Shown: positions 6,454 through 9,436 of the stretch, one piece after another
Numbering within the stretch: position 1 is the stretch's first letter
How the letters are laid out: every line of letters begins with the position of its first letter
Assembly (NCBI GenBank): GCA_044238875.1
Contig: JBIICM010000097.1
Span: 1-9,436, forward strand
Source: JAIBAI01 sp044238875
Lineage (GTDB): Bacteria; Bacteroidota; Bacteroidia; M30B66
DNA length: 9,436 bases
Reading direction: 5' to 3'
Position numbers and translations under genes: made by a program
The notes under the pieces: generated by a model
The model's database searches: none
Told to the model about the DNA's origin: nothing
The model's input: the letters and a program-made list of their open reading frames with translations, nothing else

Positions 6454-7202
6454 GCCAACTGATACAGAGTTTCTTACTGATAGGATCAGTGCTTGCCTGC
6501 GGCCTGCTGGTACTTACCTTCCAGCTAAAGGGCGAAAAAAGTATTAAGCTGCTCCTCTCTTTCAGTGGAGCCTATATTCTTGCACTCTGTTTGTTTCATC
6601 TTATCCCGGAAGTATACAGCGATCTGCATAATACATCGCTCGCCGGTTGGGCCATTGTAATCGGGTTTCTGCTTCAGCTGGCGCTCGATTATATTTCCGG
6701 CGGTATTGAGCACGGGCATGTGCATCTGCATAAGCATGATAATCAGGCCTCACATCTGCAGAAGGAACAGCAGCGTTTTCCGCTGATGATGATGGCAGGT
6801 CTTTGTATTCATGCCTTCATTGAAGGGGTTCCGTTGTTTCTTGAACCGGAGGGCAGCGAATTACTCACCGGTATCATTCTTCATAACATTCCCATTTCAA
6901 TTACGCTGGTTGCAGCGTTGCTGCATGCCGGTATTTCTGTGCGGAACAGTTTTCTTGCCTTATTATTTTTTTCACTGATGACGCCTGCCGGGGCTCTGTC
7001 AGCTTTCGGATTACTGCCCTCGCTCAGCACCGACTGGAGGGATTTGATGGCGCCTTTAAGTCTCGCATTAGTGATCGGTATATTTTTACATATCAGCACC
7101 ACCATTTTATTTGAGTCTGATAAAAATCACCGGTTTAACCTGGCCAAATTCATGACCATACTCGCAGGCGTAATTGGTTGCTTCCTGCTGAACTACCACT
7201 AA
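6450..7202 (+). CDS. ZIP-family metal cation transporter
   Basis: A 250-residue inner-membrane protein with about eight hydrophobic helices, of the ZIP (Zrt/Irt-like) family that moves Zn2+ or another divalent cation into the cytoplasm. Visible marks: FHLIPE (49-54) in helix 2; a histidine-rich loop EHGHVHLHKHD (87-97) between helices 3 and 4; helix 4 CIHAFIEGVPL (119-129) with likely metal ligands His121 and Glu125; helix 5 ILHNIPISITLVAAL (143-157) with His145 and Pro148, where the second acidic residue of the classical HxxPE motif is replaced by Ile149; and GIFLHISTTILFES (210-223) in a late helix. The length is normal for a short bacterial ZIP. Start codon overlap with the methyltransferase shows translational coupling. 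Metal specificity and direction are inferred from the family. Its stop lies only six bases from the stop of the convergent glycine-rich gene. Confidence 0.88.
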   Translation: MSQLIQSFLLIGSVLACGLLVLTFQLKGEKSIKLLLSFSGAYILALCLFHLIPEVYSDLHNTSLAGWAIVIGFLLQLALDYISGGIEHGHVHLHKHDNQASHLQKEQQRFPLMMMAGLCIHAFIEGVPLFLEPEGSELLTGIILHNIPISITLVAALLHAGISVRNSFLALLFFSLMTPAGALSAFGLLPSLSTDWRDLMAPLSLALVIGIFLHISTTILFESDKNHRFNLAKFMTILAGVIGCFLLNYH

Positions 7203-7208
7203 AAGCGG

Positions 7209-8735
7209 TTAAGGCCTTAGCAGGGGTATACGGACTGTATTATTCTTCCCCTCCAGCACGACAAAATAAAGACCCGGAAGCCAGTTGGTGGTATCAAGCA
7301 TCAGCCGTTCATTATTGATGAAACCAGCCTGAATGAGTTGCCCGGTAATACTGTAAACCCCGTAACTTTTACAGGCGCCTTCTGTTTGTATCATTACAAC
7401 GCCCTCGGCCGGATTGGGAAAAACATGCACCGAACCACTCCACTCATCTATGCCTGTATTATCAAAAGAAAACTCATCAGAAAGTGATGAACAGGCACCT
7501 TCAGTTATGGAAACCCTGTAGGTGCCCGGAGACGACAATATAATGGAGGATGAATCAGCTCCGGAAATTACGGCTCCGTTTCTGAACCAGATGAATGAGC
7601 CTGTGTCGGGGGTACATTTGAGGGTATTTTCGTCAAGGCTGAGCACCGGTTTGTCAGGAGGCAGAATTACCTGAACAGAAACTGTATCAGTTGTATAGCA
7701 GGTGGCAGATGCATAAAATCTGACTACGTAGGGCGTGTTTGCCTGCGGACGGGCATATACCGCAGCGCCGTTGAGCTGATTCAGCCCTGGTGCAGCTTCC
7801 CATCTATAGGAGCCTGCCCCGGTAGAATTAGCCGTAAGTAAAACTGAATCACCGGAGCAGATAACTGTATCAAAACGGGCTATAACCGCAGGAGTTAACC
7901 GGCAAGAGGGGCGAATTACAACCAAACCGTGTCCACCCTCTCCGGTAGTTCCTCCAGCGGCAATACTCATCTGGTAATCTGCATCATTGTTATTCGGTGC
8001 CTGACCGTTTTCACTGGCGATGGTTATACCATCTGTGGCGTTGCCTAAATATCCTGAGCCCCCGCCTCCAATGCCGACATTGGCTCCCCCGCCGCCGAAA
8101 TAACCGCCGCCGCCGCCGCTTCCAAAACCATTGGCTGTAAAAGTTCCACTGCCCCCCTTAAACCGCTGGCCTGCAGTTGCACTATTGTAGATGCTTTTAA
8201 CCCCTCCCGCAGTCTGCGTTCCGCCGCCTCCCGATTGTCCATTGACGCTACCTTTGCCTTGTAATCCGCCTCCTGCGCCGCCTGTAAGCGGATCCCACGA
8301 TGTTGAAGAACTTCCGCCGCCACCGCCGCCGGCTGTGATCAATTCGGTGGTATCCCTTCGAACGGCTGACCTTCCGCCACCCTGACCAAAACCATCCCCG
8401 CCACCGCCATAGTTGCCCGTCTTAAATACATTGCTGTAAAGCCCTCCCTGACCAACCATCACAGTGAGGGTTTCTCCAGGGGTAACCTCAATAATACCGA
8501 AGGTATAACCACCTGGACCGCCCGCAGAGGTTGCGGCGCCCTGATAGGGGTATCCTTTGGCACCTCCTGCACCCCAGAGCTTGATCTCAAGGGAATACAC
8601 TGAATCGGGCACTCTGTACAATTGATCTGAACCGCTAAATGAAAATACACCTGACTGAGATTTTAGATTGCTGGTATTCACAATCATTAGCAGGAGGAGC
8701 ATCTGTGTGATTTTTTTTACAGCTGAATTACTCAT
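7209..8735 (-). CDS. Glycine-rich secreted protein with Ig-like domains and type A T9SS sorting domain
   Basis: A 508-residue exported protein. Residues 1-28 form a signal peptide (KK, then QMLLLLMIVNTSNLKSQS). Residues 30-53 (FSFSGSDQLYRVPDSVYSLE, then IKLW) are the lead-in of a glycine-rich family related to Pfam Gly_rich, in which a VP-x(4)-SLEIKLWGAGG opening precedes a long glycine tract. Residues 54-271 are mostly Gly with Ser, Ala, Thr and Asn, ending in GGHGLVVIRP. Two Ig-like modules follow: 279-358 (Cys293/Cys346, YRWEAAPGL) and 361-424 (Cys374/Cys415, FIWFRNGAVISGADSSSI). Residues 435-508 match the Por-secretion-tail (type A) sorting domain: VHVFPNPAEG, YSITGQLI, LPGLYFVVLEG. The protein should be exported by Sec, sorted by T9SS and attached or released at the surface. 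Its function is unknown; a matrix or adhesive role is a guess. The gene is convergent with the ZIP gene and divergent from the stress-protein gene. Confidence 0.9.
   Translation of the reverse strand: MSNSAVKKITQMLLLLMIVNTSNLKSQSGVFSFSGSDQLYRVPDSVYSLEIKLWGAGGAKGYPYQGAATSAGGPGGYTFGIIEVTPGETLTVMVGQGGLYSNVFKTGNYGGGGDGFGQGGGRSAVRRDTTELITAGGGGGGSSSTSWDPLTGGAGGGLQGKGSVNGQSGGGGTQTAGGVKSIYNSATAGQRFKGGSGTFTANGFGSGGGGGYFGGGGANVGIGGGGSGYLGNATDGITIASENGQAPNNNDADYQMSIAAGGTTGEGGHGLVVIRPSCRLTPAVIARFDTVICSGDSVLLTANSTGAGSYRWEAAPGLNQLNGAAVYARPQANTPYVVRFYASATCYTTDTVSVQVILPPDKPVLSLDENTLKCTPDTGSFIWFRNGAVISGADSSSIILSSPGTYRVSITEGACSSLSDEFSFDNTGIDEWSGSVHVFPNPAEGVVMIQTEGACKSYGVYSITGQLIQAGFINNERLMLDTTNWLPGLYFVVLEGKNNTVRIPLLRP
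7923..8576 (-). repeat. Glycine-rich low-complexity tract
   Basis: This part of the glycine-rich protein (residues 54-271) contains repeated runs of four to six glycines separated by short Ser/Thr/Asn/Tyr-containing spacers (GGGGG at 136-140, 207-211 and nearby). On the + strand it appears as CCGCCGCC and CCTCCCG-type runs, most dense around 8080-8130 and 8270-8340. The glycines use GGC, GGG, GGA and GGT, so it is not a perfect DNA microsatellite, but the tract is prone to slippage and to assembly error. Confidence 0.75.
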
Positions 8736-8812
8736 TGTTTTAATAGAAAAAGTTGTTTGTTGTGCGACTGTGAAAAATATTAACCGAAAAAGCTTCCGTT
8801 TTTTTGGAAAGG

Positions 8813-8820
8813 CAAAAATA
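8813..8820 (-). promoter_or_regulatory. Candidate -7 element (TATTTTTG, minus strand) for the glycine-rich gene
   Basis: The + strand reads CAAAAATA, which is TATTTTTG on the minus strand, an exact TAnnTTTG match. It would give a leader of about 65-75 bases before the ATG at 8735. No TTTG -33 element stands at the usual 19-21 bases; the first half of the dyad at 8819-8834 overlaps it. Confidence 0.4.
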
Positions 8821-8842
8821 TGATAAGAATCATAAATTTTTA

Positions 8843-8850
8843 TAAGTTTG
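8843..8850 (+). promoter_or_regulatory. Upstream -7-like element TAAGTTTG, stress-protein side
   Basis: TAAGTTTG is an exact TAnnTTTG match on the + strand, 53 bases before the ATG at 8904. It may be a second promoter. It could also serve as a poorly spaced -33 TTTG for the downstream element, 27 bases away, which is longer than the usual 19-21. Confidence 0.25.
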
Positions 8851-8877
8851 ATCAGAGAATGAATTTTCGTCCCTGCT

Positions 8878-8885
8878 TAGTTTTG
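8878..8885 (+). promoter_or_regulatory. Candidate -7 element TAGTTTTG for the universal stress protein
   Basis: TAGTTTTG matches TAnnTTTG exactly and ends 18 bases before the ATG at 8904, predicting a leader of about 10-13 bases. This is the closest and best placed element for the gene. Confidence 0.45.
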
Positions 8886-8903
8886 TCTAAATCATAAATT
8901 GCT

Positions 8904-9436
8904 ATGAAAAAACTTATTGTTCCGGTTGATTTCTCAGCCAATTCGCTCAATGCCCTGCGCTTTGCCCTTGATGTTGCAGTAAAAAACAAACTCGAAGTTG
9001 TTGTGATTCATCAGTTGAGTCTTTTGGAAATCACCTCTGACACCACTTTTACAGGTTTTTATATTCCGGTAGCAACCGATCAGATTGGTTTCGCTGAAAA
9101 GGAACTGGAGCGATTTGTAAAGAAAGCATTGCTCCCCTTTAAGGGTAAAGGAGCCGAAAAGTTGATTCATTCAGAGGTTGTTCCCGGAGCAGGAGCGGCT
9201 GATATCATTCTACAAATGACCCAGAAGCACAAAGCCGACATGGTGATCATGGGAACCACCGGTGCCAGCGGTCTTAAGCGGATATTTATCGGGAGTGTGG
9301 CTGCCCGAATTGTTGAGAAATCAAAGGTGCCGGTACTGGTAGTTCCAAGAACTTATCGCCGTAAGCCATTGACAAAAATTGGCTATGCATCTGATTTAGC
9401 GCATGCTGAAAAAGAGTTGGCTGTTTTACAGCCCAT
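8904..9436 (+). CDS. Universal stress protein, UspA family, tandem-domain type (3' partial)
   Basis: The gene starts at the ATG at 8904 and stays open to the end of the window, giving 177 residues. Residues 1-149 are a complete UspA domain: MKKLIVPVDFSANSLNALRFA at the start (the PVDFS motif places Asp9 at the nucleotide site) and the ATP-binding pattern G-x2-G-x9-G-S in GTTGASGLKRIFIGS (about 115-129), followed by VPVLVVP. The motif is intact, so ATP binding is predicted. Residues 154-177 (KPLTKIGYASDLAHAEKELA) look like the first strand and helix of a second UspA domain, so the full protein is probably a tandem form of about 270-290 residues, common in Bacteroidota. It is cytoplasmic; the precise stress role is not known. 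It is divergent from the glycine-rich gene. Confidence 0.92.
   Translation, partial: MKKLIVPVDFSANSLNALRFALDVAVKNKLEVVVIHQLSLLEITSDTTFTGFYIPVATDQIGFAEKELERFVKKALLPFKGKGAEKLIHSEVVPGAGAADIILQMTQKHKADMVIMGTTGASGLKRIFIGSVAARIVEKSKVPVLVVPRTYRRKPLTKIGYASDLAHAEKELAVLQP

Larger units (their letters stand above)
8736..8903. promoter_or_regulatory. Divergent promoter region between glycine-rich and stress-protein genes
   Basis: This 168-base AT-rich gap drives two divergent genes. It contains exact TAnnTTTG elements on both strands (own entries), a perfect dyad TATGAT-AAGA-ATCATA at 8819-8834, and an 11-base direct repeat AATCATAAATT at 8828-8838 and 8890-8900. The dyad overlaps the end of the minus-strand -7 element, where a repressor would interfere with the glycine-rich gene. 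A regulator is not identified, and short repeats of A and T are expected by chance here. Confidence 0.45.

Noticed and set aside
7210..7219. Palindrome TAAGGCCTTA between convergent genes as a terminator
   Set aside because: It is only ten bases, with no loop and no T-run, and falls in the last codons of the glycine-rich gene.
8080..8130. CCGCCG-type runs as a tandem repeat array or CRISPR-like structure
   Set aside because: They are glycine codons on the minus strand, without unique spacers or constant repeats.
8045..8323. Alanine/glutamine-rich 92-codon open frame on the minus strand
   Set aside because: It is an alternate frame of the glycine-rich tract, whose GC-rich codons rarely make stops in other frames.
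8191..8385. Proline-rich open frame on the + strand
   Set aside because: It is the antisense of glycine codons in the glycine-rich tract, which read as proline on the other strand.
8934..9170. 78-codon open frame on the minus strand
   Set aside because: It lies opposite the well-supported universal stress protein and shows no family motif.

Overview
The window looks like chromosomal DNA of a Bacteroidota bacterium; the order cannot be settled from the sequence. Three things support this. Two secreted proteins end in type IX secretion system (T9SS) sorting domains, one of the gliding-motility-associated (type B) kind and one of the Por-secretion-tail (type A) kind. Several genes are preceded by the Bacteroidota -7 promoter element TAnnTTTG and lack a clear Shine-Dalgarno sequence. 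The MuiA-like, FHS sugar transporter and ZIP transporter proteins all resemble the Bacteroidota versions of their families.

Layout, left to right: (1) positions 1-2299, + strand, the 3' part of a large surface or secreted protein made of eight visible PKD/Ig-like units of about 84 residues, followed by a type B sorting domain; its 5' end is outside the window. (2) Positions 2300-2691, an AT-rich gap holding a 60-codon open frame without a start codon that may be a gene remnant, and a candidate promoter. (3) Positions 2692-4311, a secreted DUF4140/DUF4139 (MuiA-family) protein. (4) Positions 4411-7202, + strand, a sugar MFS transporter, a class I SAM-dependent methyltransferase and a ZIP-family metal transporter; the last two overlap by four bases and are probably co-transcribed. 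(5) Positions 7209-8735, - strand, convergent with the ZIP gene, a glycine-rich secreted protein with two Ig-like domains and a type A sorting domain. (6) From 8904 to the window end, + strand and divergent from the glycine-rich gene, a universal stress protein cut off early in its second UspA domain.

How the genes relate: the two T9SS cargo proteins would use the same export machinery, which is not in this window, but they belong to different sorting classes and are not in one operon. The transporter, methyltransferase and ZIP genes form a tight same-strand run, but no common pathway is evident. Every full-length gene can be placed in a known family. I see no new defence, mobile or biosynthetic system, and no RNA gene, IS element or CRISPR array. 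The points most worth a second look are the start-less open frame at 2364-2546, the regular repeat array, the replaced proton-coupling residues in the sugar transporter, and the near-leaderless promoter arrangement before the methyltransferase.
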